Shown piece after piece: positions 15,755 through 23,989 of a stretch of DNA of 64,000 bases. Both the position numbers and the translations under genes were made by a program. The DNA is taken from positions 62,001 through 126,000 of the forward strand of contig NZ_SOHA01000039.1 in NCBI RefSeq assembly GCF_004403065.1. The letters are read 5' to 3'. The notes beneath the pieces are model-generated. The model saw only the letters and a list, made by a program, of their open reading frames with translations. It made no database searches and had not been told where the DNA came from. The number at the start of each line of letters is the position of its first letter. Position 1 is the stretch's first letter. The DNA is from Cryobacterium cryoconiti (GTDB lineage: Bacteria > Actinomycetota > Actinomycetes > Actinomycetales > Microbacteriaceae).

Positions 15755-17217
15755 CCGCGCACACCGAAACCACAAAGACCCTGAAGAGAGACAAGGCCAT
15801 GACCAGAACTATCGAAGACGTCAACCCGGGCGAACTCATCATTGCGGCGAACGTGCGCACGGAGACGAAGGTTGGCGCGGATTTCGTGGCGAACATACGC
15901 CTGAACGGGGTGATCCTCCCGATCCTTGCGGAGCGGACGGCCGAGGGTCTGCTCGAGGTGATTGACGGGCAGCGCCGCACGATCGCAGCAGTGGAGGCCG
16001 GCCTGACGAGCGTGCCCGTGTTCGTCGTCGGGGACAGTGGCGACAACGCCGCACGGCTGCTCACCCAGGTCACCGTCAACGATCAGCGTGAGGGCCTCGA
16101 CGAGGCCGAGCATGTTGCGGCGTTCCAGCAACTGTCCCTGTTCGGTGTCAGCGCGGCCGACATCGCCCGGAAGACGGGCACGAAGACAACGAGGGTGCAG
16201 AAGGCCCTGGACGTGGCCGCGAACCCGGCGGCGGCCGCAGTGTTCGCGGACCACGTGCTCACTCTTGACCAGGTCGCCGCCCTCGTCGACTTCAGCGACG
16301 ACCCCGACGCGGTGAAGACCCTCACGAAAGCCGCTGCGAAGGAACCCGCCCGCTTCGACCACCTCGTCGCTGACCTCCACCTGAAACGCGAACTCGCCGC
16401 ACACATCGAGCAGCTGCGCACCGAACTCGTGGCCGAGGGCGTCACCATCCTCACCGAATCCCTCAACCACTACTCCGGCACCGCCGAAGGCGACCCCGCC
16501 GTCACCCGCCTCGACCGCCTCGCCCTCCCCGAAACCCCCACCATCCCCCTCACCCACGACAACATCCCCACCGCACACCTCGCCGGACGCATCACCGGCA
16601 ACTACAGCCACCCCACCAGCGGCTACGGCAAATGGGCAGAAATCTACTACTTCATCCTCACCGAACACGCCCACCACTACACCCCCCTCGAATACGCACG
16701 ACCCACCACCGAACGCACCCCCGAACAGCAAACCGACCACGACAACCGCATCGCAGCACAGCTCGCCGAACAGACACACCGCGCCGCGCTCGCCGCAGCT
16801 GAGACGGTCCGGGTCGACTGGCTGAACACGTTCTTCCAGCGGGCGAAGCGCCCGGCCCCGTGGGAGTTCATCGCCCGGAGCCTGACCTACAGCGGCGAGC
16901 TGAGCAACGGTGAAGAGTTCCCGCCCACCCTGCTCCCCTGGATCGGTGTTCACGTGGTCGTTGAGCCCGCGTCGAACGAGCACTTCGAGGCCGCGCAGCT
17001 CGCCCGTGGGCACCTGTCGGAGAACCCGAAGACCTCGGAGCGGCTGATCCTCGCCCTGGTGATCTACAACAACGAGACGAACGTCGCGAGTTCCTGGCAC
17101 CAGAACATCCGGCAGGCGGCGGCGTACCTCACCCAGCTGGTGACGTGGGGCTACGGTCTCTCCGAGGTTGAGCAGGGCATCGTCGACGCAGCCAAGGCTG
17201 AGCAGGTGTCCGCGTGA
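15751..17217 (+). CDS. ParB/RepB/Spo0J-family nuclease-fold protein
   Basis: 488 aa. ParB N-terminal domain: NPGELIIAANVRTE, GVILPILAERTAEGLLEVIDGQRR (the GxRR-type motif) and TVNDQREGLDEAEHVAAFQQL, followed by an HTH (VSAADIARKTGTKTTRVQKAL). The 250-residue C-terminus is unlike chromosomal ParB. No parA and no parS-like repeats were seen, so plasmid-style partition is unsupported; regulation or recombination accessory roles are possible. Codons for about residues 205-350 are unusually C-rich compared with both ends. Confidence 0.8.
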   Translation: MTAHTETTKTLKRDKAMTRTIEDVNPGELIIAANVRTETKVGADFVANIRLNGVILPILAERTAEGLLEVIDGQRRTIAAVEAGLTSVPVFVVGDSGDNAARLLTQVTVNDQREGLDEAEHVAAFQQLSLFGVSAADIARKTGTKTTRVQKALDVAANPAAAAVFADHVLTLDQVAALVDFSDDPDAVKTLTKAAAKEPARFDHLVADLHLKRELAAHIEQLRTELVAEGVTILTESLNHYSGTAEGDPAVTRLDRLALPETPTIPLTHDNIPTAHLAGRITGNYSHPTSGYGKWAEIYYFILTEHAHHYTPLEYARPTTERTPEQQTDHDNRIAAQLAEQTHRAALAAAETVRVDWLNTFFQRAKRPAPWEFIARSLTYSGELSNGEEFPPTLLPWIGVHVVVEPASNEHFEAAQLARGHLSENPKTSERLILALVIYNNETNVASSWHQNIRQAAAYLTQLVTWGYGLSEVEQGIVDAAKAEQVSA

Positions 17218-17321
17218 GCCCCGAGAAGGTCGCTGCGATCGCCTCGTCCCTGCGATCGGTCGGCGGCGTCTACGAGTACGTGGCCTCGGGATTCGCGCAC
17301 CAGAACACGGCCACCCGATGA
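17214..17321 (+). CDS. Very small hypothetical protein
   Basis: 35 aa, GTG start overlapping the ParB-like stop and stop overlapping the next ATG. One short helix (PEKVAAIASSLRSVG), no motif. Confidence 0.45.
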   Translation: MSPEKVAAIASSLRSVGGVYEYVASGFAHQNTATR

Positions 17322-17545
17322 GCGCCGCAGCGATGGCCGCGGCGATCACCGCCCTCGGCTTCAAGGTGCAGGACGCCCCCTGGGACATGCACCGGTCCGT
17401 CACCGCGAAGCGCGGCCAGGTCGGCATTTACCGTCTCGCCGTCGATGGCACCCTCAAGTGGGGCTGGGTCGAGACTCCTGAGGGCCGCGTCGACGTGCAC
17501 TGCTGGATGGATTACCGCACGGCGCTGGAAACGGTCCGGCGATGA
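17318..17545 (+). CDS. Hypothetical small protein
   Basis: 75 aa in the coupled chain. Beta-rich pattern with many Trp (APWDMHRS, LKWGWVETPEGRVDVHCW). No family recognised. Confidence 0.65.
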   Translation: MSAAAMAAAITALGFKVQDAPWDMHRSVTAKRGQVGIYRLAVDGTLKWGWVETPEGRVDVHCWMDYRTALETVRR

Positions 17546-18090
17546 CACCGCCGCACCCGAAGCCCACCCGCAAGCGGAAGACCATCGGGCAGCAGTCGAA
17601 GAAGCAGGTCGCGGACAACCGCGCCGGCGTCTACGAGCGCGACGGGGAGCAGTGCGTCGTCGCCGGGTCTCTGTGGGCACGGCTGTTCCCCTGCGAGGGC
17701 CCCCTGACCATCCAGCACGGCGTGGGCAAGGGCATGGGCGGCTCAGCAGAGTTCGACGGCCCCGAGTGCCTGCGCACGATGTGTCTGGGCCACAACGACC
17801 AGCAGCCGAAGAGCAGCGCCTTCGCGAAGGAGTGCATCTGGTTCGGCTGGGCCATCGAGCGAGGCCGTCGCGGTCTGGACTACACGAAGGTCCCTGTTCG
17901 CTACCCGAACGGCCGCGACTACCTCCTCACCACCGATTTCAAGAGAGAGCTCCTGCCCCTGACAGAGGCCGCAAATTTGCGCGCTTCGATCCATGGAACC
18001 AGGCAGATCGGGCAGAGCGACCCGACCGGGCAGAGCGCCCATTACGCAGAAGGAGAGAACCGAGTCTCATGGCCCGCATCCGAACGATAA
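17542..18090 (+). CDS. HNH-like endonuclease
   Basis: 182 aa. VYERDGEQCVVAG, then LTIQHGVGKGMGG, GPECLRTMCLGHN is a degenerate HNH (beta-beta-alpha-metal) motif with H in TIQHG and the final HN pair. Metal-binding Cys are fewer than in typical phage HNH proteins. It overlaps the next gene by 22 nt. Role may be homing or recombination; it is distant from the terminase, unlike the HNH at 29078. Confidence 0.68.
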   Translation: MTPPHPKPTRKRKTIGQQSKKQVADNRAGVYERDGEQCVVAGSLWARLFPCEGPLTIQHGVGKGMGGSAEFDGPECLRTMCLGHNDQQPKSSAFAKECIWFGWAIERGRRGLDYTKVPVRYPNGRDYLLTTDFKRELLPLTEAANLRASIHGTRQIGQSDPTGQSAHYAEGENRVSWPASER

Positions 18091-18749
18091 AGCCTGATTT
18101 CTGGACGGACGGCAACATGATCGGCCTCACGCCGTTCGCGCGCCTGCTGTACATCGGATCGTGGAACTTCACGCTCTGCGACCGTGGGCACCTGTCCGAC
18201 GACGCTCAGGGCCTGCGCTTGAAGGTGCTCCCCGGCGACATGGTCGACGGTGAGGCCCTGCTGCAGGAGTTGATGGATAAGGGCCGCATTGTGCGAGTGG
18301 TGCTCCCTGACGATCGAACGTTCCTGCACATCCCTCGCTTCGAGGATCACCAGAAGCTCGACACTCGCTGGAACTCGCGGTGCCCTGCATGCGTTCACGG
18401 TGACTCGCTGAAACTCTCCGAGACTCAGGCGAGTTTGGGTGAGACTCCCGGTAACTCTCCGAGGCCGGACGGAACACGCCTAGGAGGGGAGGGGAAAGGA
18501 AAGGAAAGGAAAGGAGGGGAGGGGACTGTGCTGATCGCAGCCCCCACCCCCTTCTGCAAAAACCATCCTGACGGTACCGACTCCCCGTGCCGGGCTTGCG
18601 GTAATGCACGCCACAGCTTCGAGGCGCACTTGACTGCGGTCAAGAACAAGCCGACCGTCCCCGGGATGGTCACCGAGCCTGACTGCGCTGTCCACCCGGG
18701 CCGGCCGAAGCGTGGCTGCGACCGCTGCGCAGAGACCGCGGCCGCCTGA
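18069..18749 (+). CDS. Phage replication initiator (winged-helix) with candidate origin inside
   Basis: 226 aa. The N-terminal 110 residues (MARIRTIKPDFWTDGNMIGL, FARLLYIGSWNF, CDRGHLSDDAQGLRLKVLPGD, LHIPRFEDHQKLDTRW) are the typical actinophage replisome-organiser winged helix. A CPAC motif follows. Residues about 138-152 are encoded by a 44-nt pure purine tract preceded by short direct repeats. A Cys/His-rich C-terminus (CKNHPDGTDSPCRACG, CAVHPGRPKRGCDRC) is probably a zinc module. It likely loads host helicase at an origin in its own gene, as phage lambda O does; this is inference. Confidence 0.8.
   Translation: MARIRTIKPDFWTDGNMIGLTPFARLLYIGSWNFTLCDRGHLSDDAQGLRLKVLPGDMVDGEALLQELMDKGRIVRVVLPDDRTFLHIPRFEDHQKLDTRWNSRCPACVHGDSLKLSETQASLGETPGNSPRPDGTRLGGEGKGKERKGGEGTVLIAAPTPFCKNHPDGTDSPCRACGNARHSFEAHLTAVKNKPTVPGMVTEPDCAVHPGRPKRGCDRCAETAAA
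18363..18525. other. Candidate phage replication origin
   Basis: Direct repeats ACTCGCTG(G/A)AACTC at 18363-18376 and 18403-18416 (13 of 14 match) and AACTCTCCGAG at 18412-18422 and 18453-18463 (identical), both spaced by about 40 bp, lead into an uninterrupted purine tract 18482-18525 with near mirror symmetry (GGGGAGGGG arms around AAAGG repeats). Iterons plus asymmetric purine tract within an initiator gene recall lambda-type origins. Confidence 0.5.
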
Positions 18750-19018
18750 TGGATGTCTCTTTCACGTACGGCAACCCGACGGGTGCCCACGCGACGCTGT
18801 ACGTCGCCCAGCAGTTCGAGGGCCCCGACTCGATCACACTGACCCTGGACGGCAAGGAGCTGGAGTTCCTGCGCCTGTCGGACCGATCACTGACGTGCGA
18901 CGCGACTCACGGGGTCCCGGGCAAGTGCGAGTCCATCGACTGCCATCGCCGGGTGCTGGGTGAATGCCAGTGCGGCCGCCACGCAGCGCCCGTGCGTTTC
19001 GCCAGGGCAACGTCATGA
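18749..19018 (+). CDS. Hypothetical Cys-containing protein
   Basis: 89 aa, start shares a base with the previous stop. Beta-rich N-terminus, then CDATHGVPGKCESIDCHRRVLGECQCGRH, a possible zinc knuckle. Function unknown. Confidence 0.65.
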   Translation: MDVSFTYGNPTGAHATLYVAQQFEGPDSITLTLDGKELEFLRLSDRSLTCDATHGVPGKCESIDCHRRVLGECQCGRHAAPVRFARATS

Positions 19019-19407
19019 CCGCCTCGACGGTCGTCGTGTCGATGCCGGCCGCTGACGTGTGGCGGCTGGAATCTCTCGCTGGGAGCCGCGGGATGACCCT
19101 CCCCGAGTTCCTGTACCGCTCCGCCCTCGCTGTGGCGGGTGCGGGGGCACCGCGGCGCGGGGAGTCCATCAGCGTGCTGCATGCGGCGGGCATGACGGTC
19201 AAGCAGATCGCGCACCGCCTGGAGATGACGAACGCGGCGGTCAGCGACCAGCACTACCGCCTGGGGTTGAAGCCGAATCCGGTGACGAAGTTGGCGAAAA
19301 CCCCCGGCATGGTCGGCACGAAGGTACAGGCTGCAACGCGCAGCATTCACGGAGCCACCGCAGCACCTCGCAGCGCCGGCCCCCTCAACGAGAACGGATC
19401 ACTCTGA
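19015..19407 (+). CDS. HTH protein
   Basis: 130 aa. N-terminal ribbon-helix-like VVVSMPAADVWRLESLAGSRGMTLPEFLYRSAL and a later HTH (GESISVLHAAGMTVKQIAHRLEMTNAAVSDQHYRLGL, about 48-85). The two DNA-binding-like elements suggest a regulator. Overlaps neighbours by 4 nt and 1 nt. Confidence 0.72.
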   Translation: MTASTVVVSMPAADVWRLESLAGSRGMTLPEFLYRSALAVAGAGAPRRGESISVLHAAGMTVKQIAHRLEMTNAAVSDQHYRLGLKPNPVTKLAKTPGMVGTKVQAATRSIHGATAAPRSAGPLNENGSL

Positions 19408-20054
19408 TGCCCACGTACGAACGCCGCCGACACTTAGAAACGCACACGGTCAAGGACCTCGACATGGGTCAGGGCGAGGGTGCGTGGGCGTCGATCCACA
19501 CCACGGGCAGCACCGGGTTCATGACGCCGGCCGAGCACGGCAAGCACCTCACGCCTGGGACGGTGTTCGAGCTGGAGCTCACGAACGGAAGCACGATCAC
19601 CGGCATCCGGGTCGCCGGGGCGTGGCTGTACCGGAAGTCCGATGAGGACCTGGACGAGGAGCACCGCGTGATGGTGGAGGGCTTCGACCGGGACCGGCGT
19701 GAGCAGCTGGCGAAGCACCGCGATGCCTGGCAGGCCCGGCAGGATGCCTTGCCCGAGTGGATCCGCGCACGCATCGAGGGCTTCCACGTGACGGGCGGCG
19801 AGAACTTCGCCCTCGAGGGGTGGGGCTATGAGCTCGTCGTCGCGGAGCTGGCTGTCGCGTACCTCGCTTCAGGTGGTGCCGACGACGACGCTGTGAACAC
19901 GATCGCGCGGGAGCAGGGCACGAGCGGCAACCAGCACGAGTGCGCGAAGCACCTCGCCTGGGTCGTCGTCCAGCAGCCCGGCATCTTCAAGGATTTCCCC
20001 TCCGCGCTCACCCCGCTCACCGGCGATTACGACTACTCGAAAGGCACCAAATGA
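19407..20054 (+). CDS. Hypothetical phage protein
   Basis: 215 aa, start in TGATG. N-terminal beta-rich half (GTVFELELTNGSTITGIRVAGAWLY), charged linker with coiled-coil character (about 80-115) and helical C-terminal half. No domain recognised. Confidence 0.68.
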   Translation: MPTYERRRHLETHTVKDLDMGQGEGAWASIHTTGSTGFMTPAEHGKHLTPGTVFELELTNGSTITGIRVAGAWLYRKSDEDLDEEHRVMVEGFDRDRREQLAKHRDAWQARQDALPEWIRARIEGFHVTGGENFALEGWGYELVVAELAVAYLASGGADDDAVNTIAREQGTSGNQHECAKHLAWVVVQQPGIFKDFPSALTPLTGDYDYSKGTK

Positions 20055-20335
20055 CCGACATGACCGACACCCTGACCCCCACGGTCACGGTGTACTCGAA
20101 AGACGACTGCCGGCAGTGTGATGCCACGAAGCGCTGGCTGGCTGCCCGCGACGTGCCGTTCACCGTGGTGGACTTCCTCGCGGACGAGAAGAACATCGAG
20201 GCTGCGAAGGCCCTCGGCTACCAGGAGGCCCCAGTCGTCGTCGTCAGCTTCGGCGTCATCGGTGACGAGGTTCACTGGTCGGGGTTCAACCCGATCGAGC
20301 TGGGCAAGTACCTCAGCGTGACGGTGGCCGCCTGA
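20051..20335 (+). CDS. NrdH-like redoxin (glutaredoxin family)
   Basis: 94 aa. VTVYSKDDCRQCDATKRWL carries the CxxC pair C20/C23 and the later APVVVV loop has the cis-Pro. The ending HWSGFNP is the NrdH signature that docks on thioredoxin reductase or ribonucleotide reductase. In phages it probably supports host NrdEF for dNTP supply; no phage reductase gene is present here. Confidence 0.88.
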   Translation: MTDMTDTLTPTVTVYSKDDCRQCDATKRWLAARDVPFTVVDFLADEKNIEAAKALGYQEAPVVVVSFGVIGDEVHWSGFNPIELGKYLSVTVAA

Positions 20336-20769
20336 TGGCTGGAGAGATGAAGAGCTACGCCGAGACGGTCGCGCCCTGCCCTCACTGGGGGGACGAGAAC
20401 ATCACGGCCGATCAGGTCATCCGAGCAGCGCTTGTCAACGCGCAAGAGCAGTTCGAACGGATGCACGCCTCGATGCGGGCCGACATGACGATGGAGCGCG
20501 GCACTGCGGCGTATGAGTCGGCCCTGCGGCAGACGCTGGTGTACACGACGAACTTCATCACCCATTCGATCGTCGCCGACCTGTTCAACACGATCCAGCG
20601 CCTCGCGTTGGATGAGGCCGACGCCATCGCGTCCACCTTCGTCGCCCGGTCCGAGTCGGGCGACTACTACCCCGAAGCGATCTGGGACTGGATGACAGCC
20701 AGCGGCATCGACCCCGAGCGAATCCGAACTGAAACCATCGCGGCCATCGCCGCAGAGAAGAGCAAGTAA
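20335..20769 (+). CDS. Hypothetical phage protein
   Basis: 144 aa, helical; starts at TGATG after the redoxin. No Cys motif or membrane segment. Unknown. Confidence 0.66.
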   Translation: MAGEMKSYAETVAPCPHWGDENITADQVIRAALVNAQEQFERMHASMRADMTMERGTAAYESALRQTLVYTTNFITHSIVADLFNTIQRLALDEADAIASTFVARSESGDYYPEAIWDWMTASGIDPERIRTETIAAIAAEKSK

Positions 20770-20771
20770 CC

Positions 20772-21182
20772 ATGTCCACGAAATACCGCAAGAAGGCCAT
20801 CGCGCTCGCCGCATTGGCTGTGCTGGCCGCCACGACGCTGGCCGGCTGCGTCTCCGATGCTGACCGCGCATCTCAGAACCTGTCCACTGCGGCTGACCAG
20901 TTCGAGGTCGAGCGCCGCATCGTCTTCTACAACGGCATCACCGACACGTACCTCCTGACGATCGAGGGCCGCTGCGCCATCACCGATCAGGCCATCCAGC
21001 TCGAAGTGACGTGCAAGGTCGCCCCGGACGAGTACAAGAAGCACTTCCTGGGCCTGAGCGACAACGTGACCTACAAGGCCGAGCAGCTCGAATCGGTCGA
21101 CGTGAGCGTCTACCACCACCGGGTGATCTTCAAGCCGGAGAGCATCCTGCCGGAGATCGATGTCGAGACGGGCAAGCAGTAA
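20772..21182 (+). CDS. Phage-encoded lipoprotein
   Basis: 136 aa. Signal peptide with KKAIALAALAVLAATTLAGC and lipobox LAGC, lipidated Cys at C26, so the mature 111-residue domain should sit outside the membrane. The mature part (FEVERRIVFYNGITDTYLLT, CAITDQAIQLEVTCK) is a beta-sandwich-like domain found in many actinophages. Phage lipoproteins of other groups can block superinfection, but this is not shown for this family. Confidence 0.82.
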   Translation: MSTKYRKKAIALAALAVLAATTLAGCVSDADRASQNLSTAADQFEVERRIVFYNGITDTYLLTIEGRCAITDQAIQLEVTCKVAPDEYKKHFLGLSDNVTYKAEQLESVDVSVYHHRVIFKPESILPEIDVETGKQ

Positions 21183-21340
21183 TGGCCCGCCGTACCGCTG
21201 AGCAGGAGCTCGCGCACCAGATGCAGAAGATGAAGGACATGGGCGTGACCATCAGCGTGAGCGAGGCTCCCGGCCCGTGGGCGAAGGCAATCGCCGACGC
21301 CGCAAAAGAGGCAGACATCTACGAAGAGAAGAGCAACTGA
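21182..21340 (+). CDS. Small hypothetical protein
   Basis: 52 aa, start shares a base with the previous stop. Charged helix, no motif. Confidence 0.58.
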   Translation: MARRTAEQELAHQMQKMKDMGVTISVSEAPGPWAKAIADAAKEADIYEEKSN

Positions 21341-21342
21341 CT

Positions 21343-21600
21343 ATGGATCACGAAGAACCCCAGAACGAGCCTGTCGTCGAGTACGGCGCTCAGTACCAGG
21401 ACGGGATGGTCATCTGGGACTTGAGCCCGCTTGGCGGTGTCGTGTCTCCGTTGGCGAATGAAACCGGCAGGGCCAAGGCGCAGGACGATTACAAGTTCGT
21501 GCTGAAGCGTGCTGGCATCAAGCCTGATGCGTCGAACCGTCTGAAGTTCGTGAAGCGGACTCGCACGGTCGTGTTCAGCGCGGCGACGGAGGTCGTCTGA
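21343..21600 (+). CDS. Small hypothetical protein
   Basis: 85 aa immediately before ssb. [13 protein letters not shown] and a basic C-terminus ([23 protein letters not shown]). Its stop shares a base with the ssb start, so it is probably coupled to ssb. Unknown function. Confidence 0.65.
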   Translation: MDHEEPQNEPVVEYGAQYQDGMVIWDLSPLGGVVSPLANETGRAKAQDDYKFVLKRAGIKPDASNRLKFVKRTRTVVFSAATEVV

Positions 21601-22109
21601 TGGCGGGCGAGACCGTAATCACTGTCGTCGGGAACCTGACGAGCGATCCTGAATTGCGATACACGGCCAATGGGCTGGCGGTGGCGAACTTCACGATCGC
21701 GTCGACGCCGCGGAACTTCGACCGGCAGTCGTCGGAGTGGAAGGACGGCGAGTCGCTGTTCCTCCGGGCGTCCGTGTGGCGTGAGTTCGCGGAGCACGTG
21801 GCTGGGTCGTTAACGAAGGGCACCCGGGTGATCGCGACGGGCCGTCTGAAGCAGCGCAGCTACGAGACGAAGGAAGGCGAGAAGCGCACCAGCATGGAGC
21901 TGGAGATCGATGAGATCGGCCCGAGCCTCAAATACGCGACGGCGCAGTTGACGCGGACGCAGTCGAGCAACGGTCCTCGTGGTGGCGGTGCGCCGGTGGT
22001 GGCTGGGAATGATGAGCCGTGGGCGGCGACTGCGCCTGGTCAGGGTGCGCCGGCTTCTGGTTCGGCGTGGAATGACGCGTCGCAGTTCCAGGACGAGACA
22101 CCTTTCTGA
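21600..22109 (+). CDS. ssb: Single-stranded DNA-binding protein
   Basis: 169 aa. OB-fold N-terminus ([60 protein letters not shown]), a flexible Gly/Ala/Gln-rich linker from about 115 and an acidic tip ending DETPF, the site that docks host replication and repair proteins. Protects ssDNA during phage replication. Confidence 0.95.
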   Translation: MAGETVITVVGNLTSDPELRYTANGLAVANFTIASTPRNFDRQSSEWKDGESLFLRASVWREFAEHVAGSLTKGTRVIATGRLKQRSYETKEGEKRTSMELEIDEIGPSLKYATAQLTRTQSSNGPRGGGAPVVAGNDEPWAATAPGQGAPASGSAWNDASQFQDETPF

Positions 22110-22112
22110 GCC

Positions 22113-22568
22113 ATGAGCGCCGAGACGGACAAGATAGCTGCTGAGCAAACTGCGGTCATCACCCACCACTTGCCGGACTTGCTTGATGGGACCGAGGAGC
22201 AAGCGATGGCCGCGGCAGACGCGATGATGCGAACGGTGACGAGCCCCGGCCATTTCTCAGGACTCGCGATAGGTATCGCCGGCATCGGGGCGATCTTCAT
22301 GAAGCGGGCCATGCCCACGGACGGGGACGGCATGTATGCGATCGAGCAGGTGACCCCGATGAATGACCGTGATCCGAAGTTGAACGCAATGCGCGTCGTG
22401 ACGATGCTCGCGAACGACGACAGGGAAACGGCGTTCGCAGTCGCGTTGCAGATGGATCAGGGCGATGTGGACCAGTCAGCGAAGTTCCTGGCCGGGCTCC
22501 TCGCCGCTGCACGCGGAATATTTCAGGTGGCAAAGGCAGAGGGAAAGCACCTCGCGCCCAAGCCGTAG
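22113..22568 (+). CDS. Hypothetical phage protein
   Basis: 151 aa, all helical in appearance, 4 nt after ssb. A Gly/Ala hydrophobic run (SGLAIGIAGIGAIFM) near residue 50 is too short for a clear membrane helix. Unknown. Confidence 0.65.
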   Translation: MSAETDKIAAEQTAVITHHLPDLLDGTEEQAMAAADAMMRTVTSPGHFSGLAIGIAGIGAIFMKRAMPTDGDGMYAIEQVTPMNDRDPKLNAMRVVTMLANDDRETAFAVALQMDQGDVDQSAKFLAGLLAAARGIFQVAKAEGKHLAPKP

Positions 22569-22576
22569 CACCACCA

Positions 22577-22602
22577 GCGGGGGCGGCGTCCGTCGCCCCC
22601 GC
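22577..22602 (+). terminator. GC-rich hairpin after the ssb block
   Basis: GCGGGGGCG (22577-22585) pairs with CGCCCCCGC (22594-22602) around an 8-nt loop. No U-tract follows, so it may be a weak terminator or an RNA-stabilising element. Confidence 0.45.
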
Positions 22603-22627
22603 CATCAACCGCAAGAGAGAGAAGCGC

Positions 22628-22966
22628 ATGACTACGTCACGATCTGCCCGGTATTCGCAGTCCCGCATTGGTGGGGCTGCGATCGAGGCTGAGATTCAGA
22701 AGGGTTTGGCGGCGCAGCAGGCCGCCATTGATGAGCGGGCGGCTGCGGCCCGGGTTGCACGGCGGGTGGAGCGGGATCGGGTGAAGCTGACCCGTGATGA
22801 TGTGGTGGGTGCGGCGTTCGTGCGCACGGCCACGGGGTGGCACAAGGTGGCTACGGTGAACCGGGCGACGGTGTCGGTGGAGACGGGGTTTTCGTGGCGG
22901 GATCTGATCCGTTTCGCGAAGGTCCTTGAGGTGCGCGGGCCTTCCCGGTCGGCGGTGACCCGGTGA
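22628..22966 (+). CDS. Hypothetical phage protein
   Basis: 112 aa with ribosome-binding site GAGAGAGAAG. Helical charged N-terminus and a small C-terminal beta domain (DVVGAAFVRTATGWHKVATVNRATVSVETGFSW). No family recognised; seen widely in actinophages. Confidence 0.68.
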   Translation: MTTSRSARYSQSRIGGAAIEAEIQKGLAAQQAAIDERAAAARVARRVERDRVKLTRDDVVGAAFVRTATGWHKVATVNRATVSVETGFSWRDLIRFAKVLEVRGPSRSAVTR

Positions 22967-23364
22967 CCACGCGGCTCCCCGCCGAGGTTGTGCCTGGCGC
23001 TCGACTCCAGACGGCCATCGCCACCGCCGAGGGCAAAGCGCAAGCCGCCGCCCACCGCCAGGCCAGCGCTGAACACCGACTCCGGAACGTCCTCGCCGAC
23101 CTGGACCTAATTCAAGCCGCAGCGAACCGCACCCTCCGCAGCCTCGCCGCCGTCCGCACCAACCTCCAAGAGCCCTACCCCACCCAACCCGGAATGACCC
23201 CCTGGCTCCACTACATCGCCGACGCCCGCACCGAACTCCGCGAAGCCACCCTCACCGCCGAACGCCGCCTCCGCCGCTACAACCACACCCCCACCGAACC
23301 GAGCACCCCCACACCCGAGATACCCGACACCACCCCGGCGCTCGCCGAGGCCACTACCGCGTAA
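22963..23364 (+). CDS. Hypothetical helical protein
   Basis: 133 aa, GTG start in GTGA overlap. Long amphipathic helices (about 15-65 and 80-105) with coiled-coil character, then a Pro/Thr-rich tail. Third positions are strongly C-rich in the second half, unlike the preceding gene. Confidence 0.62.
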   Translation: MTTRLPAEVVPGARLQTAIATAEGKAQAAAHRQASAEHRLRNVLADLDLIQAAANRTLRSLAAVRTNLQEPYPTQPGMTPWLHYIADARTELREATLTAERRLRRYNHTPTEPSTPTPEIPDTTPALAEATTA

Positions 23365-23375
23365 TTCCCTGTCTA

Positions 23376-23414
23376 CAGCCGCATCGACACGCCGTCCTGG
23401 TGTCGCTGCGGCTG
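23376..23414 (+). other. Long imperfect hairpin in an intergenic gap
   Basis: CAGCCGCATCGACAC (23376-23390) pairs with GTGTCGCTGCGGCTG (23400-23414) with one mismatch and a 9-nt loop. No U-tract; possible RNA-level control or processing. A coupled 18-codon frame with a fair ribosome-binding site (23470-23526) follows and overlaps the next gene start; too short to call. Confidence 0.45.
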
Positions 23415-23522
23415 TTGCCGTCTGAGGGTCGGCACGGGCTGCCACTCTGGATTGAGAGAGGGGAACCCGATGCCTGCTTTCTGTTTCACCGGCCCGAGCC
23501 GGACATGTCCTGAGGTGCTTTC

Positions 23523-23825
23523 GTGACTGCCGGTCGCCCTGAGTGGGCGACTGTTGCTGAGTCAGCGACGCTGACCGCTGCTGCGGAGCGTATCCGGCTG
23601 ATCACGTCGAAGTTTGACCAGGACGTTGAGTTCCCCGAGTACCTGCAGGCGGCGCTGATCGACCTGCCGCGTGCTGGGTTCCGGAGCCGGAAGGTTGCGG
23701 AGGCCACGGCTGATCTGCTCGAGGCGGTCGCTGCGTCGCTGCCGGCCCCCGCGGTCGTGACGCAGGCCGTGCAGCTGGCCACCCACATTCTGATGCCGTT
23801 CGCCGATGAAGGAACCACCCGATGA
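23523..23825 (+). CDS. Hypothetical phage protein
   Basis: 100 aa, GTG start. Helical, with no recognised domain (YLQAALIDLPRAGFRSRKVAEA). Overlaps the next ATG by 4 nt. Confidence 0.63.
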   Translation: MTAGRPEWATVAESATLTAAAERIRLITSKFDQDVEFPEYLQAALIDLPRAGFRSRKVAEATADLLEAVAASLPAPAVVTQAVQLATHILMPFADEGTTR

Positions 23826-23989
23826 GTGCAATGAATCCCACCGCCCACACGGAGTGGCTGCCGAACGGATGGAACGGCACCGTGCAGGAGCCGCGGCCGA
23901 AGCGCTGCTGCGCGAAGTGCAAGACGCCGTACGGTCACGCCGCTGAGGCCGGCATCTGCTGCCACGCCGAGGAAAAGGCCACCCGATGA
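23822..23989 (+). CDS. Small zinc-finger-like protein
   Basis: 55 aa. CCAKCKTPYGHAAEAGICCH offers a C2H/C2H-type ligand set around residues 29-48. ATGA overlaps on both sides. Unknown function. Confidence 0.6.
   Translation: MSAMNPTAHTEWLPNGWNGTVQEPRPKRCCAKCKTPYGHAAEAGICCHAEEKATR

Noticed and set aside
15751..17217. A plasmid-type partition system
   Set aside because: No ParA gene or clustered centromere-like repeats were found near the ParB-like gene, and the phage integrates in a tRNA gene.
15571..17427. 618-codon reverse frame opposite the ParB-like gene
   Set aside because: Antisense shadow without start signals; arises from strong third-position bias of the forward gene.
23470..23526. 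18-codon frame coupled to the gene at 23523
   Set aside because: Has a fair ribosome-binding site but no independent support for a product.
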